The translations under genes were made by a program, and so were the position numbers. The notes beneath the pieces are model-generated. The model made no database searches. It saw only the letters and a list, made by a program, of their open reading frames with translations, and had not been told where the DNA came from. Below are positions 8,512-16,465 of a stretch of DNA of 64,000 nucleotides, piece by piece; positions within the stretch are counted from its first letter, which is position 1, and each line of letters starts with the position of its first letter. The stretch is from the NCBI GenBank assembly GCA_023432225.1, contig JAEYUW010000039.1, positions 3,878 through 67,877 of the forward strand. Reading direction: 5' to 3'. This DNA comes from Verrucomicrobiota bacterium (GTDB lineage: Bacteria; Verrucomicrobiota; Verrucomicrobiia; Opitutales; Opitutaceae).

Positions 8512-8877
8512 ATGAACATCCTCCTCTGGATCCTCCAATCCGTCCTCGCACTCCACACCGCCATCGGCGCGGTCTGGAAATTCTCCCATTCCGAACGCGC
8601 CGTGCCGTCGCTGCAGGCGATCCCGCACGGGCTTTGGCTGACGCTGTCCGTCGTCGAGTTGCTCTGCGCCACCGCGCTACTCCTGCCGGCGGTGGCCCGG
8701 TCGCTCGCCTGGCTGGCGCCGGTCGCAGCGACCGTAGTCGCGGCGGAGATGCTGCTCTTCTGCGGCGTGCATCTGGCGTCCAAGGCGAACGAAAACGGCC
8801 CGTTGGTCTATTGGCTTGTTGCGGCGGCGTTCTGTGCATTTACCGCCTACGGCCGGTTCGCACTCAAACCCCTCTGA
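8512..8877 (+). CDS. DoxX-like small membrane protein
   Basis: The 121-residue protein begins MNILLWILQ and shows four hydrophobic segments (about 3-23, 41-62, 64-90 and 98-117), as in the DoxX-like family of inner-membrane proteins. The frame is open upstream to 8359, but that part is arginine-rich repeat read-through, so the ATG at 8512 is preferred. It lies just before a YCII protein and an ECF sigma factor on the same strand and may belong to their unit. No enzymatic role is evident. Confidence 0.65.
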   Translation: MNILLWILQSVLALHTAIGAVWKFSHSERAVPSLQAIPHGLWLTLSVVELLCATALLLPAVARSLAWLAPVAATVVAAEMLLFCGVHLASKANENGPLVYWLVAAAFCAFTAYGRFALKPL

Positions 8878-8929
8878 TTCGCCATCGAGTGCGCTCACGT
8901 TTTCGCCCCCACACTCCGTCCTCCACGCC

Positions 8930-9292
8930 ATGAAATACATCCTGCTCTTTCACTCCTCAAAAGAAGCGCTCAATGCGCCCTTTGATCCCGCCGCCGCTGC
9001 CGCCGGGCGCGCTTACGGCGAAGCCCTCCGCGCCGCCGGCATCTTCATCGCCGGAGTCGGCCTCGGCTCGCCCGACAATGCCACGCAGGTCTCCGTCCGT
9101 GACGGCAAGCGTCACGTTCAGGATGGTCCGTATGCCGAGACGAAGGAGTTCCTCGGCGGCTTCGTGATCATCGACGTGCCCAACCTCGACACCGCGCTCG
9201 AGTGGGCCGCACGCAACCCGTCCGCGGCCGGCGGTCGCGTCGAAGTGATGCCCGTCGGCGCCGCGTATTTTGCTCCACCGAAGACTTCCTAG
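8930..9292 (+). CDS. YCII-domain (DGPF-type) protein
   Basis: The 120-residue protein begins MKYILLFHSS and carries the characteristic stretch DGPYAETKEFLGGF (about 65-78). This places it in the YCII/DGPF family, small ferredoxin-like proteins of mostly unknown function. Genes of this kind are conserved beside ECF42 sigma factors, and one follows here with 7 bases between stop and start. The DGPF protein is thought to act with that sigma factor, but the mechanism is not established. Confidence 0.88.
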   Translation: MKYILLFHSSKEALNAPFDPAAAAAGRAYGEALRAAGIFIAGVGLGSPDNATQVSVRDGKRHVQDGPYAETKEFLGGFVIIDVPNLDTALEWAARNPSAAGGRVEVMPVGAAYFAPPKTS

Positions 9293-9299
9293 TGCGACG

Positions 9300-10526
9300 A
9301 TGGACGACGCGGCTGCACGTTCGGCGATCGAAGAAGTCGCGCGCCATTCCTACGGACGGCTCGTGGCCTTCCTCGCCGCGCGCTCGGGCGACATCGCCGC
9401 CGCCGAGGACGCGCTGAGTGAGGCGTTCGGCGCCGCGCTGAAGCATTGGCCGCTCGAGGGTGTGCCCGAGAAACCGGAAGCCTGGCTGCTCCGCGCGGCC
9501 CGCAACCGCCTCGTCGACGCCGCGCGCCATGCCGCCGTGAGGCGACGCGCGGAGCCGCTCCTGAAGGTCGCCGGCGAGGCGGAAGAGGTTGCCCACATGC
9601 ACGCCCCGTTTCCGGACGAGCGCTTGAAGCTCCTGTTCGTGTGCGCGCACCCGGCGATCGATGCCGCGGTGCGCACGCCGCTCATGTTGCAAACCGTGCT
9701 GGTCCTCGACGCGGCGCGCATTGCGGCGGCTTTCCTCGTGTCGCCCGCCGCGATGGAGCAGCGGCTTGTGCGGGCCAAGACGAAGATTCGCGAGACCCGC
9801 ATTCCGTTCCGCGTGCCGGAACCGTCCGAGTGGGGCGAACGCGTCTCGTTCGTGCTCGATGCGATCTACTCCGCCTACAACGCCGGACGCGATGGCGAGA
9901 CGGACGGCGCCACCCAGCACGCGCTCGCGCGCGATGCCATCGCGATCGGACGCACGCTCATGCAACTGGTCCCCGATGAGCCCGAAGCCCGCGGCCTGCT
10001 CGCGCTCATGCTGCACGGCGAAGCGCGGCGCGCGGCCCGGCGTGACGCTGGCGGCGCCTTCGTGCCGCTCGATCGGCAGGATACGACGCTATGGTCGCGA
10101 CCGCTCATGACCGAGGCGGAGGCGCTGTTGCATCGCGCGGCGACTTTCAACCGCGCTGGCCGCTACCAACTTGAAGCGGCCATCCAGTCGATTCACGCAC
10201 AGCGTGCGGTGACCGGCATCATCGACTGGCCGGAAATCGCGCTGCTCTACGAAGGCCTCGTGCGTCTCACGCCGACGATCGGTGCGCAAGTGGGCCGGGC
10301 GGTGGCGATCGCCGAAGCCGGCGATGTCGCCGCGGGATTGGCTGCGCTGGAGCGGCTGCCTGCCGAGCGCGCGGCGCTTTATCAACCGTGGTGGGCGGCT
10401 CGCGGCCACCTGCTGCGCCGGGCAGGACGCGACGCTGAGGCGCGGCGGGCTTTCGAGCGGGCGGCGGCGCTCACGGATGATCCGGCGCTGCGCGCACATT
10501 TGCTCGCTCAGATTGCGGGCGGGTAG
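9300..10526 (+). CDS. ECF42-type RNA polymerase sigma factor with C-terminal extension
   Basis: This 408-residue protein has a sigma region 2 (about 1-80, with AEDALSEAFGAALKHW and NRLVDAARH) and a sigma region 4 (about 115-165). A long C-terminal extension (about 180-408) contains VLDAIYSAYNAGR, RGLLALMLHGEARRAAR and a tail rich in helical pairs. This is the ECF42 layout, in which the extension substitutes for a separate anti-sigma factor. The YCII neighbour supports the assignment. The start at 9300 is chosen because region 2 begins there; the upstream in-frame ATG at 9270 lies inside the YCII gene. Confidence 0.9.
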   Translation: MDDAAARSAIEEVARHSYGRLVAFLAARSGDIAAAEDALSEAFGAALKHWPLEGVPEKPEAWLLRAARNRLVDAARHAAVRRRAEPLLKVAGEAEEVAHMHAPFPDERLKLLFVCAHPAIDAAVRTPLMLQTVLVLDAARIAAAFLVSPAAMEQRLVRAKTKIRETRIPFRVPEPSEWGERVSFVLDAIYSAYNAGRDGETDGATQHALARDAIAIGRTLMQLVPDEPEARGLLALMLHGEARRAARRDAGGAFVPLDRQDTTLWSRPLMTEAEALLHRAATFNRAGRYQLEAAIQSIHAQRAVTGIIDWPEIALLYEGLVRLTPTIGAQVGRAVAIAEAGDVAAGLAALERLPAERAALYQPWWAARGHLLRRAGRDAEARRAFERAAALTDDPALRAHLLAQIAGG

Positions 10527-10591
10527 CGATCGCGCGGTGAGCAAAGCGCGGTGTTGCCGAGAGACAAATTCTCGCGTCCCATGCCGCCGCC

Positions 10592-11560
10592 ATGAATCGC
10601 CGTCACTTCGTTCGCACCCTCGGAGCGCTGGCCGGCACGGCTGCCGCTGCACCGCTCCTCGTCGCCTCGGAAACTGCGGCGCGCCCGCGCGGTCTCCGCA
10701 TCGCCCATATCACGGATACCCACGTAACCGATAATGCGAACTGCGCCGTCGGTCTCGAGCGGCTGCTGGCCGCGCTCGACGCACTCGATCCGGCACCCGA
10801 TTTCATCCTGCACACGGGCGACGTGATCATGGACTCGTGGGGCGTGCGAGATGCTGCGCGAGTGGAGAAACTTTGGAGTGTGTGGCGGGGCGCGGCGGCG
10901 AAGTTGCGCGCACCACTCCGCGCGTGTCTCGGCAACCACGACATCTGGATTGGCGAAACCCGCGAACGCGACGGCTTTCGTTATCAGCTCCGGGCGATGG
11001 AAGAGCTGCAGCTCGAGCGTCCGTGGTATGCGTTCGAGCAAGGCGGCTGGTGGTTCATCGTGCTGGAGAGCACGCGACCGGCGGTGGAAGGCGAGAAGAC
11101 GTTCTATCGCGCGCATCTCGATCCCGCGCAACTCGAGTGGTTCCGCGGCGAAGTGGCGCGCACGCCGGCGACGCAACCGCTCATGGTCTGCTCGCATATT
11201 CCCATTCTTTCCGCGGCGGTGCACGATTGGGCGCAGACGCGCGAGTCGGTCATGGATTTTCCGGCGCCGGGCCGAGCGTCGGGCGCGTGGGTGGTTAGCT
11301 CCGCGCTCATGCACACGGACAGCCACGCGCTTCAAGCGGTGTTGCGGCAGCGCGGCGGCGTGACGGTCTGCGTGAGCGGACATCTGCATCTGCAGGATCA
11401 CGTCGTCTACGACGGCGTGCACTATCTCGGCAACGGGGCGGTGAGCGCCGATTGGTGGGGTAAGCCGGTGTTTCGCCAGACCGGGGCCGGTTTCGCGGTG
11501 CTCGACTTGCAGCCAGACGGCACATGGGCCCGCACGTATCATTCGTGCGCGTGGGCCTGA
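10592..11560 (+). CDS. Tat-exported calcineurin-like metallophosphoesterase
   Basis: The 322-residue protein starts with a twin-arginine signal (MNRRHFVRTLGALAGTAAAA). It carries the full set of metal-binding motifs: DTH (42-44), GDVIMD (76-81), GNHD (114-117), a CSHIP histidine and GHLH near residue 263. It should act folded in the periplasm on a phosphoester. The substrate is unknown. It stands alone, with 65 bases to the sigma factor upstream. Confidence 0.88.
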   Translation: MNRRHFVRTLGALAGTAAAAPLLVASETAARPRGLRIAHITDTHVTDNANCAVGLERLLAALDALDPAPDFILHTGDVIMDSWGVRDAARVEKLWSVWRGAAAKLRAPLRACLGNHDIWIGETRERDGFRYQLRAMEELQLERPWYAFEQGGWWFIVLESTRPAVEGEKTFYRAHLDPAQLEWFRGEVARTPATQPLMVCSHIPILSAAVHDWAQTRESVMDFPAPGRASGAWVVSSALMHTDSHALQAVLRQRGGVTVCVSGHLHLQDHVVYDGVHYLGNGAVSADWWGKPVFRQTGAGFAVLDLQPDGTWARTYHSCAWA

Positions 11561-11578
11561 GGCGCGGGCAAAAACCTC

Positions 11579-11707
11579 CCGCGAATTACGCGAATTTTCC
11601 CGAATGAGGATCCTCGATCTTCCATGTTGCCGGACGGGACGGTCGGTCAGGCGTAGGAAGGGAGATCGTTCTCTCTAGATTCGCGAGTATTCGCGCGATT
11701 CGCGGGA
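11579..11707. repeat. 9-bp-period inverted repeat pair, GCGAATT type
   Basis: The left arm (11579-11609) consists of CCGCGAATT, ACGCGAATT and TTCCCGAAT. The right arm (11679-11707) reads, on the other strand, CCGCGAATC, GCGCGAATA and CTCGCGAAT. Period, number of units and inverted arrangement match the repeats at 7504 and 40938, though the words differ. It lies between the convergent phosphoesterase and methyltransferase genes. Confidence 0.7.
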
Positions 11708-11729
11708 AGTATCCCGCATCATTTCGGAG

Positions 11730-11751
11730 GCAGGCGAGACGCCTGCGCTAC
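11730..11751. repeat. Single REP-like half element at methyltransferase stop
   Basis: This is one copy of the palindrome also seen at 8336-8391. On the minus strand it begins GTAGCGCAGGCGTCTCGCCT. Its GTAG contains the TAG stop of the minus-strand methyltransferase gene (11748-11750). Confidence 0.75.
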
Positions 11752-12971
11752 ACAACGAGCGCGAATTCGAGGTGAGCGGCCAGCGCCTGCGTCTTGATGC
11801 CGTAGAACGCGGCGAATTCGCGGATGGTCTGTGCGCGTGTTTCGCGGCGCGAGACATCGTCGGGCTGCGCGCGCTTCGTGGCGGCAATCATCAGGTTTTT
11901 CGCCGTGTGCTCGGTGGAGATGAACTCGAAGACCTTCGTGTCGTAGCCGGCCCACTCGAGCAGCAGCGCGCGCAACGCATCGGTGGCGAACTCCGCGTGG
12001 CGCTCCTGGAAAATGCCGTGGCGCAGCGCGGGCGCGAGCACCGCGGCGGGGCGGAGCTGCGGACGCAGCTCCTTCTGGCAACACGGGGCGGTGACAATCA
12101 GCGTGCTGCCGGCGGCGAGACCACGCGCAATCGCGTCGTCGGTCGCGGTATCGCAGGCGTGCAGCGCGATCAGCACATCAGGCGCGGGCAAAGTGGCTTC
12201 CTGAATCGTGCCGCGGACGAACGAGAGCTTTTCGCGGCCGGTGTCGCGCGCGAGCGTGTTGCATTGCTCCACGAGTTCGGGCCGCAATTCGACGCCGCAC
12301 ACGCGCACGGAGACCTTGGCGACGCGGTCGAAGTAGTCATGCGTGGCGAACGTCAGGTAACCCTTGCCGCAGCCCATGTCGGCGATCTCGATCGGGCGAC
12401 CGTGCGGCAACGGCGCGCTGGCCACGAGATGATGCAGGAGCTCGACGAATTTGTGGATTTGCCGGTGCTTGTCGGCCATGCCTTCGCGGACGACGCCGGC
12501 GGAGTTTGTCACGCCGAGCGCGTGGAGCCAGTCGTGGCTCGAGGCGGGTAGGAGGCGTGCTTTCGTCCGGTCATGCGCTTCCTCGGAAACGATTTTCACT
12601 CCAGCGGTGGCCGCGGCATTTTTGCCGAAGGTCAGACGTGGCTCGCCCTTCTTGTTGAATTCGAGCTGCACCGTCCGAGCGCCGAGAAACAGATGGGCGC
12701 TATGGAAGATCGCGCCGACGAGGCGGCCGACTTCGAGGATGCCGTCTTCCGGCGCGATGTTCTTGGTCAGGTCGCGGCGGTCGTGCCGCCAGAGGAAGCT
12801 CAGGTGCGGGCCGGACTTCAGGCGAACGGGGCGCACGAAGACGTTTTGCAGCGTGGCGTCGTCGCCGCCGCGCGGCTTGCCGAGCGTGAGGCGCGTGAAC
12901 GTGCCTTCGCGCACACCGCGTTCGAGCAGCGCGAGGAATTCGGAGACTTCAGGCGCGAGGCCGGTCGACAT
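11748..12971 (-). CDS. SAM-dependent methyltransferase (Methyltransf_32-like)
   Basis: The 407-residue protein has an N-terminal region of unknown fold (1-150) and a class I methyltransferase domain with motif I ADMGCGKGYLTFAT near residue 200. VCGVELRPELVEQC, LIALHACDTATDDAI and APCCQKEL follow. The ALHACDTATD and PCCQK stretches are typical of the Methyltransf_32 family, which may act on RNA or small molecules. The target is unknown. Its stop codon is formed by a REP-like element. It lies downstream of a TPR gene on the same strand. Confidence 0.8.
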   Translation of the reverse strand: MSTGLAPEVSEFLALLERGVREGTFTRLTLGKPRGGDDATLQNVFVRPVRLKSGPHLSFLWRHDRRDLTKNIAPEDGILEVGRLVGAIFHSAHLFLGARTVQLEFNKKGEPRLTFGKNAAATAGVKIVSEEAHDRTKARLLPASSHDWLHALGVTNSAGVVREGMADKHRQIHKFVELLHHLVASAPLPHGRPIEIADMGCGKGYLTFATHDYFDRVAKVSVRVCGVELRPELVEQCNTLARDTGREKLSFVRGTIQEATLPAPDVLIALHACDTATDDAIARGLAAGSTLIVTAPCCQKELRPQLRPAAVLAPALRHGIFQERHAEFATDALRALLLEWAGYDTKVFEFISTEHTAKNLMIAATKRAQPDDVSRRETRAQTIREFAAFYGIKTQALAAHLEFALVV

Positions 12972-13039
12972 GACGGCAGCGTGCGCATGAAGCAGCGCGC
13001 TCGCAAGCGCCGGGTTGCAACGGCAGCGTTGTTCGGGGC

Positions 13040-13131
13040 GTAGGACCGGCTTTAGCCGGTCCGGGCGGAGTGTCGCTCGCTGGTCGCGGTGGCGCGCGGC
13101 GTTTTGCTGGGCCGGCTGAAGCCGGCCCTAC
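13040..13131. repeat. REP-like inverted pair, GTAGGACCGGC/GGCCGGC type
   Basis: The left half starts GTAGGACCGGCTTTAGCCGG and the right half ends GCCGGCCCTAC. The right CTAC contains, on the minus strand, the TAG stop codon of the TPR gene (13128-13130). The stem is the same as at 2437-2503. Confidence 0.75.
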
Positions 13132-13979
13132 CCGAGCTTCTTCAGCGATTCGGCGGCGGGCTTGAAATTCGCGTCCGCTTGCAAGGCGGCTTCATAAGCG
13201 GTGCGGGCGGCGGCTTTGTCGCCCTTTTTCTCGAGGATGTTGCCAATGCGCCAGTGCGCGGCGGCATGGGACGGCGCGCCGGTCGGGGGCGTGAGCGACA
13301 GGCATTTCCTCAAGTTCGCCAGGCCGGCGTCGAGGCGCTGACCGGATTCGGCGGCGATGCGACCGATGCCATAAAGCGCACCGTAATCGTTCGCGTCCGC
13401 GATCAGCATTTCGTCGAAAATGGCGAAGGCCTCGTCGTATTTCTTTTCCCGCACGTAGAGGTTCGATCGGGCGTTTTTGCCCCGCACGGGATCGAGGTTG
13501 ATCAGCACTTCGGACTGCGCGAGGGCTTTGTCGAATCCGCCGCCCATGATGCCCGGGGCCTGGACGTAATATTGGAAGAGCGCCTGTTGTGCTTCGTAGC
13601 TTTTCGGATTGAGTGCGGCGGCCTTCTCCAAGGCGACGCGTGCCTTGGAGGCGAAGCTGGCCTTGCCGAACAGGCCGGCCGATTGCGCCTTGTTGCCGTA
13701 GGCGCCGCCAAGTTCGAGGTAGTAAGTGGCGTTGCGGTCGTCGAGGGCGATGGCGGCGTTGAAGCGCTCGATGGCGGCGTCGGTGTTCTTGGCGCGCACG
13801 TCGAGGCGGCCGAGATAGTAGGGCACGTCGGCGTTCTGCGGCTCTGCTTTTAGCAACGCCTCGAATGCCGCACGTGCCTCGGCATCCTTGCGCTGCTTGT
13901 AGAGGCCGACAGCGTCGTCGAACGCGGGTGAGGCCGACAGCGTCGTGGCGGCGAGCAGAGAAAGGAGGAAGAGTCGCAT
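13128..13979 (-). CDS. Exported TPR-repeat protein
   Basis: The 283-residue protein begins MRLFLLSLLAATTLSASPAF, a plausible signal peptide, followed by about six TPR-like helical pairs (for example AFDDAVGLYKQRKDAEARAAFEALLKAEPQ). It is likely a periplasmic scaffold. The frame is open upstream to 14426, but that part overlaps a permease on the same strand and lacks signal-peptide character, so 13979 is preferred. Only 47 bases separate it from the permease run upstream, so it may be the last gene of that transcript. Confidence 0.8.
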   Translation of the reverse strand: MRLFLLSLLAATTLSASPAFDDAVGLYKQRKDAEARAAFEALLKAEPQNADVPYYLGRLDVRAKNTDAAIERFNAAIALDDRNATYYLELGGAYGNKAQSAGLFGKASFASKARVALEKAAALNPKSYEAQQALFQYYVQAPGIMGGGFDKALAQSEVLINLDPVRGKNARSNLYVREKKYDEAFAIFDEMLIADANDYGALYGIGRIAAESGQRLDAGLANLRKCLSLTPPTGAPSHAAAHWRIGNILEKKGDKAAARTAYEAALQADANFKPAAESLKKLG

Positions 13980-14026
13980 GGAGGTAGTAATACCGCCACG
14001 GGACGAAAGTGTTTCGTCTCTCTTCG

Positions 14027-16438
14027 TCAATCCGTCCGCAGCGCGACGAGCGGGTCCACCTTCGCGGCGCGCCACGAGGGCACCAGGCAGGCGGCGGTGC
14101 ACGCTACCGCGAGGGCGAGCAGCGCTGCGCCGGAGGAGAGCGGATCGACGGTCGAGACGCCATAAAGCAGATGCGCCACGAGGCGTGCGGCCAGCACGGC
14201 GAGACCGGCACCCAGCAGCAGGCCGGGCACGGTCATGCGCAGGGCGTCGGCGAGCACCAGGCGTGCGACGCCGGCGGGCGTCGCGCCGAGAGCGAGGCGC
14301 ACGCCGAACTCCGCGGTGCGGCTCGCCACGGCGAAGGCGAGCACGGCATAGACGCCCGTGAGGCAGAGCACGACCGCGAGCGCGGCGAAGGAGAGGACGA
14401 GCGTGAGGCCGAACCGGGTTTGCCACGCGCTGTTGGCGTAGAAGGTCGCCGCCGGCATGAAGAAATAGGCCGAGTTGATCGGATCGACGGCGTTGATGGC
14501 GCGGTCGAGTTCATCCTTCGTCAACGGTTGCGTGCCCTTGAGGCGGACGGAGAGTGCCACGTCGAACAAACCGCCTTGCACGTAGGGCAGGTAGAACGCG
14601 TCGATCGGCTGCGGCTGAGCGCCGTGGCTGAGCACGTTGCTGACGACGCCGATGATGGTCCACCAGCCGTCGTCGGTGTTCTCGATGCGCACGCGCTTGC
14701 CGATCGGGTCCTGGCCGGGCCAGTGCTTGGCGGCGAGGTTTTCGCTCACGACGGCGACGCGCGGGGTGTTGGCGCGATCGTCCGGCGTGAGCCAGCGGCC
14801 GGAGAGCACGCGCAATTGCCAGGCGTCGCGCATGCTGACGGAGGAAAAATAGCGCGCGGCTCGTTTCGGCGACTCGTTGGTCGCGAGGCCGTCGCCCTCC
14901 TGCACGAAATTGAAGTAGCCGGCGCCGGGCGTGACGTAGCCCCAGTCCTGCACGCCGGCGGCGGCGACGTGCGGCAACTGTTCGAGCTGGGCGATCACGG
15001 CTTCGAAGAACTGCGCGCGCGCCTCGCGGCTCTGATATTTTTCGCCGCGCGTGCCGATGCGCGCACCGGTGATCTGCTCAACCGGGATGCCGCGGTCGAC
15101 GTGCTGCACCGCCTGAAAACTGCGCACGAGCTGAACCGCGGTGATGAGCAACGCCAACGCGACCGCGACCTGGAGCGCGACCAGCCCGCGCATGGCGCGA
15201 CCGGCGCCGGCGGAGCCGACCTGCCGGCCGCCGTCACGCAGCGTCGCTTCGAGATTCAGGCGGCGCGCCTGCCACAGTGGCACAAGCGCGAAGAGTGCCG
15301 CGATGCCGACGGCGAGCGCGAGGGCGCAGCCGGCGACGAAGGGCGAGATTGCCGGCGGCGGAATTTGGTTGAGCGTGGAAGAGGCCGGGAGCAGCTCGCG
15401 CGTCAGCGGCGCCAGCCACGCGGCGAGCAACAGGCCGAGCAAGGCTCCACCGAGAGCGAGGAACAGCGACTCGACAAAAAATTGCCGCGCGAGGTCGCGC
15501 GTCGCGGCGCCGAGAGCGAGCCGCACGGCGAATTCGCGGCGGCGGCGAATGGCTTGCGCGAGCAGGAGGCTGCCGGCGTTGACGCAGGCGACGATCAGCA
15601 CGAGGCCGACGGCGGCCTGGAGCAGGACGAGTTGCTGGCGGAAATTGCCCACGAGCGCGTCGCGCAGGGTGATGGCGGTGAGTCCGCGATCGCCGTTCGT
15701 GGCGGGGAAATCGCGGGCGAGCGTGCGCGTGAGCGCGGCCAGTTCACCTTGCGCGGAACCGAGCGGGCGTCCGGGGGCGAGTTCGCCGAACATGAAATGC
15801 CGCCGCACCGCGCGATCGCCGCGCACGAAGTCGGCCGGAAGCATGGCGACCCACGCCAATTGGCCGTCGCCGACGAGCGGGAGCGTGAGATTGGCGGGCG
15901 CGACGCCGACGATGCGATAGCTGCGGTCGTCGAGTCGGATGCTTTGGCCGACGATGCTCGGATCGCGACCGAAGCGACGCGCCCAAAAGTCGTGGCTCAG
16001 CACGAGCGCGCGTTCGCCGCCGATCTCCGCGTTGCCGGGATGAATGAACTCGCCGTGCAACGCGCGCCCGGCGAGGAGCGGGAAGAATTCGGGCGTCACG
16101 CGCTGCACGAATCCCACCTCGGCGCCGCCCGGCGTGTGGATGGTGAATCCCTCGTTGCGCACGATGGCCGTGCGCGAGAAGGCGCCGATGCGGTCGTGGA
16201 CGTCGGCGGCGTTGCCGAAGGAGAGGCGAATGGTGTTGGCGCTCGGTCCGGCGCTGAGCGGATATTCGAGCACGGCGACGACCCGGTCGGCATCGCCGTA
16301 GGGCAGCGGACGCAACAGGTAGCTGTCGAGCAGGCCGAGCACGAGCAAGGTGGCGGCAAGCGCCAGCGCGAGCGTGGCGACGATGCCGGCCGACAGGAGC
16401 GGGCGGCGCAGAAGGGCGTGGAAACTTTGGCGCAGCAT
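14027..16438 (-). CDS. Orphan MacB/FtsX-type permease 1
   Basis: The 803-residue membrane protein has the duplicated layout of ADOP permeases: TM helix (about 17-40), periplasmic MacB-like domain, three TM helices (about 265-390), then the same set again, ending VDPLVALRTD. It is the most divergent of the eleven. It lacks the usual N-terminal KSPGFT motif and has LLRRPLLSAG instead. The FtsX-type coupling stretch [20 protein letters not shown] is kept, so it should still dock to an ATPase, but none is encoded nearby. The substrate is unknown. It is last of six permeases read leftwards with 18-87 base gaps. Confidence 0.85.
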   Translation of the reverse strand: MLRQSFHALLRRPLLSAGIVATLALALAATLLVLGLLDSYLLRPLPYGDADRVVAVLEYPLSAGPSANTIRLSFGNAADVHDRIGAFSRTAIVRNEGFTIHTPGGAEVGFVQRVTPEFFPLLAGRALHGEFIHPGNAEIGGERALVLSHDFWARRFGRDPSIVGQSIRLDDRSYRIVGVAPANLTLPLVGDGQLAWVAMLPADFVRGDRAVRRHFMFGELAPGRPLGSAQGELAALTRTLARDFPATNGDRGLTAITLRDALVGNFRQQLVLLQAAVGLVLIVACVNAGSLLLAQAIRRRREFAVRLALGAATRDLARQFFVESLFLALGGALLGLLLAAWLAPLTRELLPASSTLNQIPPPAISPFVAGCALALAVGIAALFALVPLWQARRLNLEATLRDGGRQVGSAGAGRAMRGLVALQVAVALALLITAVQLVRSFQAVQHVDRGIPVEQITGARIGTRGEKYQSREARAQFFEAVIAQLEQLPHVAAAGVQDWGYVTPGAGYFNFVQEGDGLATNESPKRAARYFSSVSMRDAWQLRVLSGRWLTPDDRANTPRVAVVSENLAAKHWPGQDPIGKRVRIENTDDGWWTIIGVVSNVLSHGAQPQPIDAFYLPYVQGGLFDVALSVRLKGTQPLTKDELDRAINAVDPINSAYFFMPAATFYANSAWQTRFGLTLVLSFAALAVVLCLTGVYAVLAFAVASRTAEFGVRLALGATPAGVARLVLADALRMTVPGLLLGAGLAVLAARLVAHLLYGVSTVDPLSSGAALLALAVACTAACLVPSWRAAKVDPLVALRTD

Positions 16439-16465
16439 AGAGAAGCTAAAGAAGGGAGGCAGTGC

